Shown in pieces: positions 55,500-64,000 of a DNA stretch of 64,000 bases. The stretch is taken from the NCBI RefSeq assembly GCF_001050015.1, contig NZ_CVTB01000177.1:1-64000 (forward strand), written 5' to 3'. The stretch comes from Mycolicibacterium malmesburyense (lineage in GTDB: Bacteria > Actinomycetota > Actinomycetes > Mycobacteriales > Mycobacteriaceae). A program made the position numbers and the translations under genes. A model generated the notes under the pieces. The model was not told the DNA's origin. It made no database searches and worked only from the letters and a program-made list of their open reading frames with translations. Every line of letters starts with the position of its first letter. The first letter of the stretch is position 1.

Positions 55500-56971
55500 T
55501 GTCGGTGCCCACGCCGAACGCGCCGTCCGGGAGGCCGTCGCTGCGCGCGGTGTGGGCCATGATGATCGGCTTCTTCCTGATCGTCGTCGACTCAACCATC
55601 GTCGCCGTCGCCAACCCGGTGATCAAAGGGGATTTCACCGCCTCCTATCACGCCGTCATCTGGGTGACCAGCGCCTACCTGCTGGTGTTCGCGGCCCTCC
55701 TGCCGGTGGGCGGCCGCCTCGGCGACCGCTTCGGCCCGAAGAGCCTGTACGTCGCCGGGCTCGCGACGTTCACGCTGGCCTCGCTGTGGTGCGGGGTGTC
55801 CGAGTCGATCGGGATGCTGATCGCCGGGCGGGTCGCGCAGGGGGTCGGTGCGGCGATGATGACACCGCAGACGCTGTCCGCGGTCACGCGTATCTTCCCA
55901 CCCCAGCAGCGTGGCGTGCCGATGAGCCTGTGGGGCGCGACCGCGGCGGTCGGCATGCTGGTCGGTCCGCTTGCCGGCGGGCTGCTCGTGGACGGGCTGG
56001 GCTGGCGCTGGATCTTCCTCGTCAACATCCCGATCGGCGCCGCGGGCCTGGTGCTGGCGCTTCGACTGATCCCGGCCCTGCCCACGCGAGCGCATCACCT
56101 CGACGCGCTCGGCGTGCTGCTGTCCGGGTCCGGCATCTGCCTGATCGTCTTCGCCCTGCAAGAGGGACGTCACCACGAGTGGGGGCCGACGACGTGGGCG
56201 GCGATCGCCGGCGGATGTGCGTTTCTGGCGGGTTTCGTTTTGTGGCAGTCGATTCAGCGTTCGGAGCCGTTGGTGCCCCTGGATCTGTTTCGCCGCCGCG
56301 ACTTCGCATTGTCGAATGTCGGCATCGCGCTGATCAGTTTCACGATCGTCGCGTTCGCCGTTCCGCTGATGTTCTATCTGCAAGACGTGCGCGGTATGTC
56401 CGCAACACGTGCGGGCCTGGTGACCGCACCGATGGCGGTCGCGACCGGTGTCCTGGCCCCGATCGTGGGAAGGCTCGTCGACCGCGTCGCCCCACGGGCC
56501 ATCGTGTGCCCCGGCTTCACCCTGACGGCGGTCGCGTTGGTCTGGCTCGCGCTGGAGATGAACCAGTCGGCACCGATCTGGCGAATGACGCTGCCACTCA
56601 TGCTCATCGGGGCCGCGGGCGCGCTCACGTGGGAGCCGTTGGCGGTCATCGCATCCCGGACGTTGCCCGACGGTCTGGCGGGAGCAGGCTCGGCCGTCTT
56701 CAACACGATCCGGCAGGTCGGGGCCGCGCTCGGCAGCGCGAGCATCGCCGCATTGTTGGCCGCCGTGGCCGACGTCGACTCCCACGACGATTCGGAGCTG
56801 GTTCCGGAGGTGTCCGGAAGCGCGGCCGTCGAGGCGATGTCGCACTCCATGCTGTTGCCCGCGGCGGCGGCGGGGATCGGCGCGATCGCGGCGTTGTTCT
56901 TCACCGGCCTCTCCCCGCGAGCCACCCAAGCTGTGAGCCACTCCGAGAGAAATGTGAGCACCGCGCCATGA
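55499..56971 (+). CDS. MFS transporter, DHA2/EmrB-QacA type (14 helices)
   Basis: A 490-residue drug:H+ antiporter-like exporter. Helix 1 carries FFLIVVDSTIVAVANP, the DHA2 motif D1. GGRLGDRFGPKSLYVAGL is motif A, GVGAAMMTPQTLSAVTRIFP follows, and GPLAGGLLVDGLGWRWIFLVNIPIG is motif C with its following segment. About fourteen helices are expected. ATG 55499 overlaps the folE stop and its own stop overlaps the next gene (ATGA), so folE-MFS-RibD-like are one coupled unit. Export of a pteridine-type compound is an inference from context only. Confidence 0.9.
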   Translation: MSVPTPNAPSGRPSLRAVWAMMIGFFLIVVDSTIVAVANPVIKGDFTASYHAVIWVTSAYLLVFAALLPVGGRLGDRFGPKSLYVAGLATFTLASLWCGVSESIGMLIAGRVAQGVGAAMMTPQTLSAVTRIFPPQQRGVPMSLWGATAAVGMLVGPLAGGLLVDGLGWRWIFLVNIPIGAAGLVLALRLIPALPTRAHHLDALGVLLSGSGICLIVFALQEGRHHEWGPTTWAAIAGGCAFLAGFVLWQSIQRSEPLVPLDLFRRRDFALSNVGIALISFTIVAFAVPLMFYLQDVRGMSATRAGLVTAPMAVATGVLAPIVGRLVDRVAPRAIVCPGFTLTAVALVWLALEMNQSAPIWRMTLPLMLIGAAGALTWEPLAVIASRTLPDGLAGAGSAVFNTIRQVGAALGSASIAALLAAVADVDSHDDSELVPEVSGSAAVEAMSHSMLLPAAAAGIGAIAALFFTGLSPRATQAVSHSERNVSTAP

Positions 56972-57720
56972 CCGCTGTCGCCGCACGGCCTCCGTCGACC
57001 CTGCACGAGGCCGAGACACTCACCGACGACGCGCTGCGCGATCTGCTCGCCTACCCCGAAACCCTCACAGGCCCAAGACTTCGCGCCAATTTCATCGCGA
57101 GCATCGACGGCGCCGTGACGCTCGACGGGGCGGGCCGCAAACTCGGGACGCCGACCGACCGCCGCGTGTTCAAGCGACTGCGGGAGGTCGCCGACGTGAT
57201 CGTCGTCGGCGCCACCACGGCGGCGTCCAAACCCTACGCCGACCTACGTCTCGACACGGACGCGCACACATGGCGGCTTGCGCACGGCCTGCCGCCCGCC
57301 CTGCGCTTGGTGGTGGTGTCCAGTCGCGGCGTGATCCCGCCTCACCTGCTGGCGGCGACGGTTCCGCCGATCGTGTTGGTCTCTGCGAGTGCCACGAGTT
57401 CGGCGCGGCGGACGCTGGACGCGTCCGGGGCGGTGGTATGCGAGATGGCGGAGGGCCAGATCGGTGCTGCCGCAATACGTCAGGCGCTCGATGGCCTCGG
57501 TTTGCACCGGGTGCTCGTGGAGGGCGGGCCGACGCTGTTCTCACACCTGATCGCCGGCGATGAGATCGACGAGTTGTGCCTCACCACCAGTCCGATGATG
57601 GTGGCGGGGCCCGCGCGTCGAATCGCCGCCACACCTGAGCATGTCGCATTCCGCATGCGGCGCACGGACATTCTGCTCGGCGACGACGGCACCGTCATCG
57701 TCCGATGGATTCGGCGCTGA
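56968..57720 (+). CDS. RibD C-terminal/Rv2671-like pyrimidine reductase family protein
   Basis: A 250-residue NADPH-dependent reductase of the RibD-C/DHFR-like fold. It has LRANFIASIDGAVTLDG, ADVIVVGATT, HRVLVEGGPTLFSHLIAGDEIDELCLTTSPMMVAGPARR and a terminal VIVRWIRR. The M. tuberculosis relative Rv2671 can reduce dihydrofolate, so a pterin or folate substrate is plausible beside FolE. Riboflavin synthesis is less likely since no other rib genes are present. ATG 56968 overlaps the MFS stop. Confidence 0.85.
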   Translation: MTAVAARPPSTLHEAETLTDDALRDLLAYPETLTGPRLRANFIASIDGAVTLDGAGRKLGTPTDRRVFKRLREVADVIVVGATTAASKPYADLRLDTDAHTWRLAHGLPPALRLVVVSSRGVIPPHLLAATVPPIVLVSASATSSARRTLDASGAVVCEMAEGQIGAAAIRQALDGLGLHRVLVEGGPTLFSHLIAGDEIDELCLTTSPMMVAGPARRIAATPEHVAFRMRRTDILLGDDGTVIVRWIRR

Positions 57721-57723
57721 GCG

Positions 57724-57741
57724 CCCGGGGCTTGCCCCGGG
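57724..57741 (+). terminator. GC hairpin after the RibD-like gene
   Basis: CCCGGGGC (57724-57731) pairs perfectly with GCCCCGGG (57734-57741) around TT, four bases after the stop. It has no T-tract, as is common for mycobacterial terminators. It separates the folE cassette from the small secreted-protein genes. Confidence 0.6.
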
Positions 57742-57867
57742 GACAGGAGATCCTTCCCCCGTAGGGACCAATTCTGGCCCTCCGGCTATTACCACAGTCC
57801 GTCGAGCGCGCCACCCTGTTTTCCAACGACGCTGTCGATGGCGTCTCAGGGCGAATGGAGCGAACTC

Positions 57868-57996
57868 GTGACCGTCAACAAGCAAATGGGCCGTCGCTAT
57901 CTAACGGCAGCGATCCTGAGCGTGGCGCTTTCGGCGGCCGGCACGGCAATCGCGTCGCACGTCTCTAATTCCCGACAGACCGCAAAATCAACTTAG
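57868..57996 (+). CDS. Small 42-residue membrane or secreted peptide
   Basis: GTG 57868 is preceded by GGAG with seven bases between. It opens a 42-residue frame (VTVNKQMGRRYLTAAILSVA and on to a TAG at 57994) with a basic start and one hydrophobic segment (LTAAILSVALSAAGTAIASH), like a signal peptide or single-span protein. An in-frame ATG at 57838 would give 52 residues. The next secreted-protein gene starts 9 bp after its stop with a ribosome site AGGAAC overlapping this stop, suggesting co-translation. Too short for standard calling; function unknown. Confidence 0.5.
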   Translation: MTVNKQMGRRYLTAAILSVALSAAGTAIASHVSNSRQTAKST

Positions 57997-58005
57997 GAAC
58001 TGACC

Positions 58006-58419
58006 ATGACAATCCGTATCGAAACCGCACGACGCTTCCTCGTCAGGTGCGTTGTGATGCTTGCTGCCGCCCTCGGATGTGTTGCACTCGGGTGCAGCAC
58101 GATCGCAAGTGCCGAGCCCGTATGGGACATCGAGGATTTCGACGAATGCATCGCAGTTTGGGACGAAGGCCTCGACAACACGAAGAACTGGATCAACACA
58201 TACACTGAGTACTGCTGTAAGCACAGCGGTGGGGTGTGGAACGACTATCGGAAAGAGTGCGGGGCACCGCCGGCCGAGGGCCAGGGCGCCGGACCACAAG
58301 TGCCGCCTCGGAGAGGACTTCCGACGGTCGCTGTCAATCCGCCGAACGTCGGCGATCCCATTCTACCGATGGCGCCGGTGTTGACACCTCAGGTTCCGTT
58401 GCAGCCCCCAGCGGGGTGA
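58006..58419 (+). CDS. Secreted cysteine-containing hypothetical protein
   Basis: A 137-residue exported protein. The signal peptide ends at IASAEP (about residue 36), with a run containing LGCVALGCS that is not a standard lipobox. The mature domain reads EDFDECIAVWDEGLDN, TEYCCKHSGGVWN and RKECGAPP, with four cysteines, then a proline-rich tail ending PQVPLQPPAG. Short proteins of this type are common in mycobacteria and uncharacterised. Probably co-transcribed with the 42-residue peptide and convergent with accD4 by 16 bp. Confidence 0.7.
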   Translation: MTIRIETARRFLVRCVVMLAAALGCVALGCSTIASAEPVWDIEDFDECIAVWDEGLDNTKNWINTYTEYCCKHSGGVWNDYRKECGAPPAEGQGAGPQVPPRRGLPTVAVNPPNVGDPILPMAPVLTPQVPLQPPAG

Positions 58420-58435
58420 CCACGCTCTCGCGGAC

Positions 58436-60007
58436 TCAGATCGGGGTGAGCCCGTGTTTGCGTTGCACGCGGTTGATCTGCTTGTCCCGCAACAGACCCA
58501 AGGACTTGCGCAGCAGCAGCCGGGTCTCGTGCGGCTGGATCACCGCGTCGATGAACCCGCGCTCGGCGGCGATCCACGGCGTGGCCATGTTCAGGTTGTA
58601 ACCCTCGATGAAGTCCTGGCGGATCTTCTGCACCTCGGGCGCCGTCGGGTCGGGGAACCGCTTCACCAGCAGTTGTGCCGCACCCTCGGCGCCGATCACC
58701 GCGATGCGCGCCGTCGGCCACGCGAAGTTCAGGTCCGCCGACAGCTGCTTGGAACCCATCACCGCGTACGCGCCGCCGTAGGACTTGCGAATGGTGATGG
58801 TCACCTTCGGCACGTCGGCCTCGACCACGGCGTTGAGGAACCGGCCGCCGCGCTTGATGATGCCGCCCTTCTCCTGCGCCACACCCGGCATGAAGCCCGG
58901 GGTGTCGACCACGAAAACCAAAGGCAGGTTGTAGGAGTCGCAGAACCGGATGAACCGCGCCGCCTTGTCGGAGGCCTCGTTGTCGATGGCACCCGACAGG
59001 TGCATCGGCTGGTTGGCGATCACGCCGACCGGGTGACCGTCGACCCGCGCGAACGCGGTGATGATCGCCGGGCCCTGCTGCTCGGCGACGTCGAATACAT
59101 CGCCGTCGTCGAAGATCCGCAGCAGGATCTCGTGCATGTCATAGGCCATGTTGTCGTTGTCCGGCACGATCGAGTCGAGCTCGTAGTCGTGCGGGGTGAT
59201 TTCCGGCTCCAGACCCGGATTCACGATCGGCGGGTCGTCAAACGTGTTGGCGGGCAGGAACTCCAGGTAATCGCGGACATATTGGAATGCCGCGGCCTCG
59301 CTCTCCACGACCTGATGGATGTTGCCGTAGCGGGCCTGCGCGTCGGCGCCGCCCAGCTCGTCGAGCGATACGTCCTCACCGGTGACGTCCTTGATGACGT
59401 CGGGTCCGGTGACGAACATGTAGCCCTGATCGCGCACGGCCACCACCAGATCCGTCTGAATCGGCGAATACACCGCGCCCCCGGCACATTTGCCGAGGAT
59501 GATCGAGATCTCGGGAACCAGGCCGCGCAGCAGCTCGTGACGGCGTCCCAGCTCGGCGTACCACGCCAGCGACGTCACGGCGTCCTGGATGCGTGCGCCC
59601 GCCGAGTCGTTGATGCCGATGATCGGGCAGCCGACCATCGCCACCCACTCCATCAGCTTGGCCACCTTGCGGCCGAACATCTCGCCGACCGAACCCTGGA
59701 ACACCGTCTGGTCGTGGCTGAACACGCCGACCGGCCTGCCGTTGATCCGGGCGTGACCGGTCACCACACCGTCACCGAACAACGCGTTCGGGTCGCCGGG
59801 CGTCTTCGCGAGCGCGCCGATCTCGAGGAAACTGCCCGGGTCGACCAGCGCGTGGATGCGCGCGCGGGCGCTCGGAATGCCCTTCTTCTCCCGCTTGGCG
59901 ACCGCCTTCTCCCCGCCGGGCTCCTTGGCCTGCTCCAGCTTCTCGCGCAGCTCGGCCAGCAGTTCCGCGGTGGTCTTCGTCCGGATGGGAGTGGCTTCAG
60001 TGGTCAC
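58436..60007 (-). CDS. accD4: Acyl-CoA carboxylase beta subunit AccD4
   Basis: A 523-residue carboxyltransferase that with AccA3 carboxylates the long-chain C24-C26 acyl-CoA used as the alpha branch of mycolic acid. It has carboxyltransferase N- and C-lobes with [42 protein letters not shown] and [15 protein letters not shown], and the usual length. GTG 60007 overlaps the pks13 stop (GTGA), so it is coupled to pks13 as in Rv3800c-Rv3799c. Confidence 0.95.
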   Translation of the reverse strand: MTTEATPIRTKTTAELLAELREKLEQAKEPGGEKAVAKREKKGIPSARARIHALVDPGSFLEIGALAKTPGDPNALFGDGVVTGHARINGRPVGVFSHDQTVFQGSVGEMFGRKVAKLMEWVAMVGCPIIGINDSAGARIQDAVTSLAWYAELGRRHELLRGLVPEISIILGKCAGGAVYSPIQTDLVVAVRDQGYMFVTGPDVIKDVTGEDVSLDELGGADAQARYGNIHQVVESEAAAFQYVRDYLEFLPANTFDDPPIVNPGLEPEITPHDYELDSIVPDNDNMAYDMHEILLRIFDDGDVFDVAEQQGPAIITAFARVDGHPVGVIANQPMHLSGAIDNEASDKAARFIRFCDSYNLPLVFVVDTPGFMPGVAQEKGGIIKRGGRFLNAVVEADVPKVTITIRKSYGGAYAVMGSKQLSADLNFAWPTARIAVIGAEGAAQLLVKRFPDPTAPEVQKIRQDFIEGYNLNMATPWIAAERGFIDAVIQPHETRLLLRKSLGLLRDKQINRVQRKHGLTPI

Positions 60008-63000
60008 TTCGAGGGCTTCTCCTCAGACTCGATCCGGTTGATCGCCTCGCTCATGTGAGCGCCGACCTTCGCAATGTACGGCTCGTCGATCACCTGGATG
60101 TGCTCACCCCCGATCGGCACGACCTCCAGCTCGGAGACGAACTCGCCCCAACCGCCGTCGGGCTTGCGGGTGGCGTAGCGCGGCTCGAAGTAGATCGCGT
60201 CGTCGTGGTAGCGGTCGGCCATGTAGAGCGTGACCTTGCCGTCGTAGGGCTTGATCTCGGCGGTGTCTATGGCGCGCTGATCCAGATACGACGTGCGCTG
60301 GTGCTCGATGATCCCGCCGGGGATCTGCACCCCGCTCTGGCTCACCACGTCGAGGACGTAGCGCACCTGGCCCTCGTCGTCGAGCGCCTCGAGCTCCTCG
60401 TACGGGATCTCGGGAATCTCCACGTTGAACGTGCGCTCGGCGAAGCGGGCGTAGCGGTCCCAGCGCGCGCGGGTCTCCTCCTTGGTCTGGGGGATCTCCT
60501 CACCCGGGCGCACCGCGTCGATGAGACCGACGAACTGCACGTCGGCACCGGCTGCCGTGAGCCCGATCGCGCAGGCGTAGGCGAGCACCCCGCCCAGCGA
60601 CCAGCCGGCGAGGATGAACGGCTTGCCCCGCTTGCCGTCGGTCCAGCCGTTGAGCTCCAAGAGTTTCGGCACGTACTCGCGTGCCCTCTCCTCGATCGAG
60701 CCTTCGACACGCTCGATGCCGTACATCGGGGTGTCGGCGGGCAACCGCTTGAGCAGCGGCTCGTAGACCACCGTCGAACCACCCGCGGCGTGGAAGACGA
60801 CCACGGGGATGTGGCGCTCACCTTCCGGTCCGTCCTGCGGTGCACGGATCGTCCGCACGAACCCGTCGACCTTGCCGCCCTCGAGATACTCGCGGACGGT
60901 GGTCGACAGCTCCTCGATGGTCTTCGCGGAGCGGACATCGTCGGCGGTGATGGTGCCCTCGTCGACGCGCTCGGTCAGCCGCTCGGCGATCTTGGTCGCG
61001 GTGGCCTCGTCGAGCCCGGGCAGTTCGTTGAAGATGCCGCCCGGCGACTTGCCGGTGACGATCGCCCAGGTGGCGAACGTGACGCGTTCCGCGGCGTCGC
61101 GCGGTGGCACGTCGGAGCCCAGCGCCTCGGTCACCGCCTCCTGGGTGAGCACCTTGGACGCCGCCGCGACCGTCGCCCGCGAGGGACCCCCCGCGGGCGT
61201 GGGGCCACTGGGGTCCGTCGGCGGCGGCGGCACCGCCGGCCCGCTCGGGTCGGTCGGGGGTGCGGGGATGTCGGATGCCGGAGCGGCACCGGCCGGGAGG
61301 TCAGATTCGGTCGCGGTGCCCGCGCTGGTGACCTCCGAGGTGACGCCGGTCTTCTCGGCCAGCACCTGCTCGAGCTCGGCGACGGTGGTCGCACCGCCCA
61401 TCAGCTCGGCCTGTTCGGCCGCGATCTCCTCGGCGGTCTTGGTCTTCTGGTGCTCGGCGATCTGGTCGACCTCGTCGCGGTGCTCGATCGCGTAGTGGAT
61501 CAGCTTCTCGACCGCGTACAGGTTGGCGTCGCGCACGGCGGTCAGCTGAATCGGCGGCAGGTCGAAGTCGTACTCGACGCGGTTCTTGATCCGCACGGCC
61601 ATCAGCGAGTCGAGGCCGAGCTCGATCAGCGGCACCTCCCACGGCAGGTCCTCGGGCTCGTAACCCATTGCGCCGCCGACGATCGCGCCGAGCCGGTCGT
61701 GGATCGTCTCCCCCGAGTCCGGCGACCACTTCGCGAAGCCGGCGGCCAGACCCGCTCCGGCCGTCAGGTTGTCCTGCAGGATCTCCGCAGCGTCTTCCTC
61801 GGGCTCATCGGCTGGGGCGGCCGAAACCTGGCCAGCCACAGCGGCTCCGGTGGCGACCGCGACGGGCAGCGCACCCGCGGCGCCGGTCCGGCTCACCACC
61901 GCGTCGTACACCAGCGTGAAGGACTCGTCGATGCGCGCGTGCACCTGCACGCTGGCCCCACCGGGGTGGCGGGTCAGCGTCGTCACCAGCCGCGCCCCCT
62001 CACCGGGCACCGCGCGCTGTTCGGAAGCGACCAAATTGGCGTCGGGAATGACCGCTGCGGCAGCCGCTTTGACCAACGCGGCCAGGTTCGTCTCGCCCTT
62101 CGGCGCGTACTCCCAGACGTGCCTGCCGTCCGGCGTCGCGACGTGGTTGCCCGGCATCACCGCCGAACTGTCGCCGGTGAACCGCGCATCGAGCCAGTGC
62201 GGCTTGCGCTTGAACCGGGTCGGCGGGATGTTCGCGAAGTCCAGCGCCCCGGCCAACCCCTTCGACCGGCGCGGGAACAGCGTGCGGAAGTCGAGATCGT
62301 GGCCGTGGACGAACAGCTGCGCCATCGCGACGGTCATCGAGTCGACCTCGTCCTGCTTGCGCGCCAGCGTCGCGATCAGCTGCGCGTCGTGCAGCCCGGC
62401 CGCCGCCGTGGTCAGGCCGACCTGCATCAGCGCGACGGGATTCGGCGCCAACTCGAGGAAGGTCGTGTGCCCGTTGTCGACGGCGTTGCGGATGCCGTGG
62501 GTGAAGTAGACGCTGTGGCGCAGCCCCTTCTTCCAGTAGTCGACGTCGTGGATGGTCTCGCCGGGCCGGATGAAGCGACCCTCGTGCACCGTCGAGAAGT
62601 AGCCGATCTTGGTCGGGTGCGGTTCGATGCCGACGAGTTCGGCGGCGAGCTCGCCGAGCAGCGGGTCCATCTGCGAGGTGTGGCTGGCGCCCCTGGTCTG
62701 CATCTTGCGGGCGAACTTGCCCTCTTGCTCGCAGCGCTCGATGATCGCGTCGACCTGGTCGGGTGGCCCGCCGATGACGGTCTGTGTCGGCGCGGCGTAC
62801 ACACACACCTCGAGGTCCTTGAAAGCTTCAGTTTCTCTGAAGACCCCTACGATCTCGTCGGCCGAATACTCGACCAGCGCCATCAACCGGATCCATTCGC
62901 CGAACAACATCGCCTCGCCCTCACCCATGAGGTGAGCACGTGCACAGATGGCCCGGGTGGCATCCTGTAGCGACAGGCCGCCGGCGAAGTACGCGGCGGC

Positions 63001-64000
63001 GGCCTCACCGAGCGACTGGCCCACCACCGCAGCGGGTTTCGCGCCATGGTGCTTGAGCAACTCACCGAGTGCGATCTGCAGGGCGAAGATCACCGTCTGG
63101 ACGACCTCGATGGGGTACTCGCAGGTCTCATTGGTGTAGTCGATCGCGTCATCGAGGACCAGCTCCAGGATCGAGTAGCCCCGTTCATCCTGAATGAGGG
63201 CGTCGACCTTGTTGATCCACTCCGCGAACACCTCGTTGCGCAGATACAGGTTCTTACCCATCTTGCGGTGCTGGGCGCCGAAACCGGCCAGCACCCACAC
63301 CGGCCCGTTGGTCACCGGGCCGTCGGCGCTGAACACGCTCGGGTGCTGCTTGCCCTCGGCCACCGCGCGCAGACCCTTGACGGCCTCGTCGTGGTCGTGG
63401 GCCAGCACCACGGCGCGCGACCGCCCGTGGTTGCGACGCGACAGCGCGCGCCCGATGGACTCCAGCGACGACTCCCGGCCCTCGGGGCTGTCGATCCAGT
63501 CGGCCAACTCGGCCGCCGTCGCCCGCTTCCGCGACGTCAGGAACCCCGAAACAGCCAGCGGTACAACCGGAGTGGGTTGCTCTCCGGACTCCATCTCCTC
63601 GCGGGCGACCTCGAGCAACCGCAGCGCCTCGTCGGTCAGGCCGGGCAGTTCGGGCTCGTCGAGTTGTGCGTGCGCGGGCCGGTCCAGCGCGTCGTCATCG
63701 TCGTCCTCATCGAAGTCCGATTCTCTTCGCGCAAGCGGCTCATCGACGAACTCGCCGTACTCGTCCATCCGCACCCCGCCGATGTAGACGGCGTCGGCGT
63801 CGGCCGACTTCGACTCTTCGGCTTCGGGCTCCGGTTCCGGTTCGGGCTCGACGAGATCCGACGGCAGTACCTCACGCAGCACCAGGTGGGCGTTCGCACC
63901 GCCGAAGCCGAACCCGGAGACGCCGGTGATCGCATGTCCGCTGTAGCGCGGCCAGTCGGTGACGGCGTCGGCGACCTTGAGGTGCACACCGTCGAAGTCG
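60004..64000 (-). CDS. pks13: Polyketide synthase 13 (Pks13), C-terminal part
   Basis: The gene continues past the right edge; about 1331 C-terminal residues are visible. From the start: the end of the ketosynthase ([17 protein letters not shown]), an acidic linker, the acyltransferase (active serine in [11 protein letters not shown]), then a C-terminal ACP whose phosphopantetheine serine (near 61608-61606) is in [17 protein letters not shown] proline-rich linker and the thioesterase ([14 protein letters not shown]) follow. Pks13 condenses the carboxylated alpha chain with the meromycoloyl chain and the TE transfers the product to trehalose. The linker near 63724 includes a sequence related to the 32-bp repeat at 13274. 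Confidence 0.95.
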   Translation of the reverse strand, partial: DFDGVHLKVADAVTDWPRYSGHAITGVSGFGFGGANAHLVLREVLPSDLVEPEPEPEPEAEESKSADADAVYIGGVRMDEYGEFVDEPLARRESDFDEDDDDDALDRPAHAQLDEPELPGLTDEALRLLEVAREEMESGEQPTPVVPLAVSGFLTSRKRATAAELADWIDSPEGRESSLESIGRALSRRNHGRSRAVVLAHDHDEAVKGLRAVAEGKQHPSVFSADGPVTNGPVWVLAGFGAQHRKMGKNLYLRNEVFAEWINKVDALIQDERGYSILELVLDDAIDYTNETCEYPIEVVQTVIFALQIALGELLKHHGAKPAAVVGQSLGEAAAAYFAGGLSLQDATRAICARAHLMGEGEAMLFGEWIRLMALVEYSADEIVGVFRETEAFKDLEVCVYAAPTQTVIGGPPDQVDAIIERCEQEGKFARKMQTRGASHTSQMDPLLGELAAELVGIEPHPTKIGYFSTVHEGRFIRPGETIHDVDYWKKGLRHSVYFTHGIRNAVDNGHTTFLELAPNPVALMQVGLTTAAAGLHDAQLIATLARKQDEVDSMTVAMAQLFVHGHDLDFRTLFPRRSKGLAGALDFANIPPTRFKRKPHWLDARFTGDSSAVMPGNHVATPDGRHVWEYAPKGETNLAALVKAAAAAVIPDANLVASEQRAVPGEGARLVTTLTRHPGGASVQVHARIDESFTLVYDAVVSRTGAAGALPVAVATGAAVAGQVSAAPADEPEEDAAEILQDNLTAGAGLAAGFAKWSPDSGETIHDRLGAIVGGAMGYEPEDLPWEVPLIELGLDSLMAVRIKNRVEYDFDLPPIQLTAVRDANLYAVEKLIHYAIEHRDEVDQIAEHQKTKTAEEIAAEQAELMGGATTVAELEQVLAEKTGVTSEVTSAGTATESDLPAGAAPASDIPAPPTDPSGPAVPPPPTDPSGPTPAGGPSRATVAAASKVLTQEAVTEALGSDVPPRDAAERVTFATWAIVTGKSPGGIFNELPGLDEATATKIAERLTERVDEGTITADDVRSAKTIEELSTTVREYLEGGKVDGFVRTIRAPQDGPEGERHIPVVVFHAAGGSTVVYEPLLKRLPADTPMYGIERVEGSIEERAREYVPKLLELNGWTDGKRGKPFILAGWSLGGVLAYACAIGLTAAGADVQFVGLIDAVRPGEEIPQTKEETRARWDRYARFAERTFNVEIPEIPYEELEALDDEGQVRYVLDVVSQSGVQIPGGIIEHQRTSYLDQRAIDTAEIKPYDGKVTLYMADRYHDDAIYFEPRYATRKPDGGWGEFVSELEVVPIGGEHIQVIDEPYIAKVGAHMSEAINRIESEEKPSK
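63724..63745. repeat. Single copy of the TTCGCGCAAGCG repeat motif within pks13
   Basis: The plus-strand sequence TCTTCGCGCAAGCGGCTCAT followed by CG differs from the core of the 32-bp repeat (13280-13300) only by one extra G. It falls in the variable acidic linker of Pks13, encoding DEPLARRE. Whether it is an insertion of the repeat family or chance cannot be told from one copy. Confidence 0.5.

Noticed and set aside
60055..62970. 971-residue plus-strand frame antisense to pks13
   Set aside because: Low-complexity Arg/Gly/Val-rich shadow; no domain recognisable.

Overview
The window is about 64 kb of GC-rich mycobacterial chromosome. It most likely comes from a non-tuberculous, probably fast-growing Mycobacterium (Mycolicibacterium-type). 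The evidence is the mycobacterium-specific cell-wall locus: wzt-glfT1-wzm, gtrA-like, dprE1-dprE2-aftA-embC-embA-embB and accD4-pks13. LpqH-type lipoproteins, a DUF732 secreted protein and a Bpa proteasome activator agree with this. Many blocks follow the Mycobacterium tuberculosis order from about Rv3752c to Rv3800c, with clear insertions, losses and rearrangements. Species identity cannot be fixed from the sequence alone, and family names come from recognising proteins by eye.

Layout. 1-4.1 kb: a partial Rossmann enzyme, tgt, two LpqH-family lipoproteins, two small secreted proteins, and a prolyl-tRNA synthetase-like gene with an apparent in-frame internal deletion. 4.2-7.9 kb: a signalling block of RsbW-type anti-sigma kinase, response regulator, CHASE3 histidine kinase and response-regulator/SpoIIE phosphatase. 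7.9-21 kb: tRNA-Ser(CGA), tadA and its partner, tyrA, a glycolipid-binding-like protein, the proXVWZ osmolyte importer, a LapA-like membrane protein, a phosphotransferase-like enzyme, a phosphoglycerate-mutase-type phosphatase, an SDR, an alkyl sulfatase, a cupin, a YjbR protein, a phosphoesterase, tRNA-Arg(ACG) and tRNA-Ser(GCT). 21-32 kb: hisC2, accessory enzymes, echA21, a type III polyketide synthase with an isoprenylcysteine-type methyltransferase, an epimerase, a MocR regulator, tRNA-Ser(UGA), a MarR regulator, a quinone oxidoreductase and a class V aminotransferase-like protein. 32-64 kb: the cell-envelope island.

The envelope island builds the arabinogalactan-mycolate wall. GlfT1 starts the galactan and Wzm-Wzt is assigned to galactan export. 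DprE1/DprE2 make decaprenyl-phosphoarabinose, AftA primes arabinan, and EmbA/B/C extend arabinan of arabinogalactan and lipoarabinomannan. AccD4 and Pks13 activate and condense the mycolic acid precursors.

Main departures from the expected locus. (1) DprE1 has alanine where M. tuberculosis has the benzothiazinone-reactive cysteine 387. (2) embC and embA are separated by about 2.9 kb holding a DUF559 gene, a membrane protein and a PadR regulator; the DUF559 gene is bracketed by two identical 39-bp palindromic repeats, and a double operator-like palindrome sits between padR and embA. (3) A folE-MFS-RibD-like cassette with tight translational coupling lies between embB and accD4. (4) Several interspersed palindromic or tandem repeat families occur, one with a related copy inside pks13.
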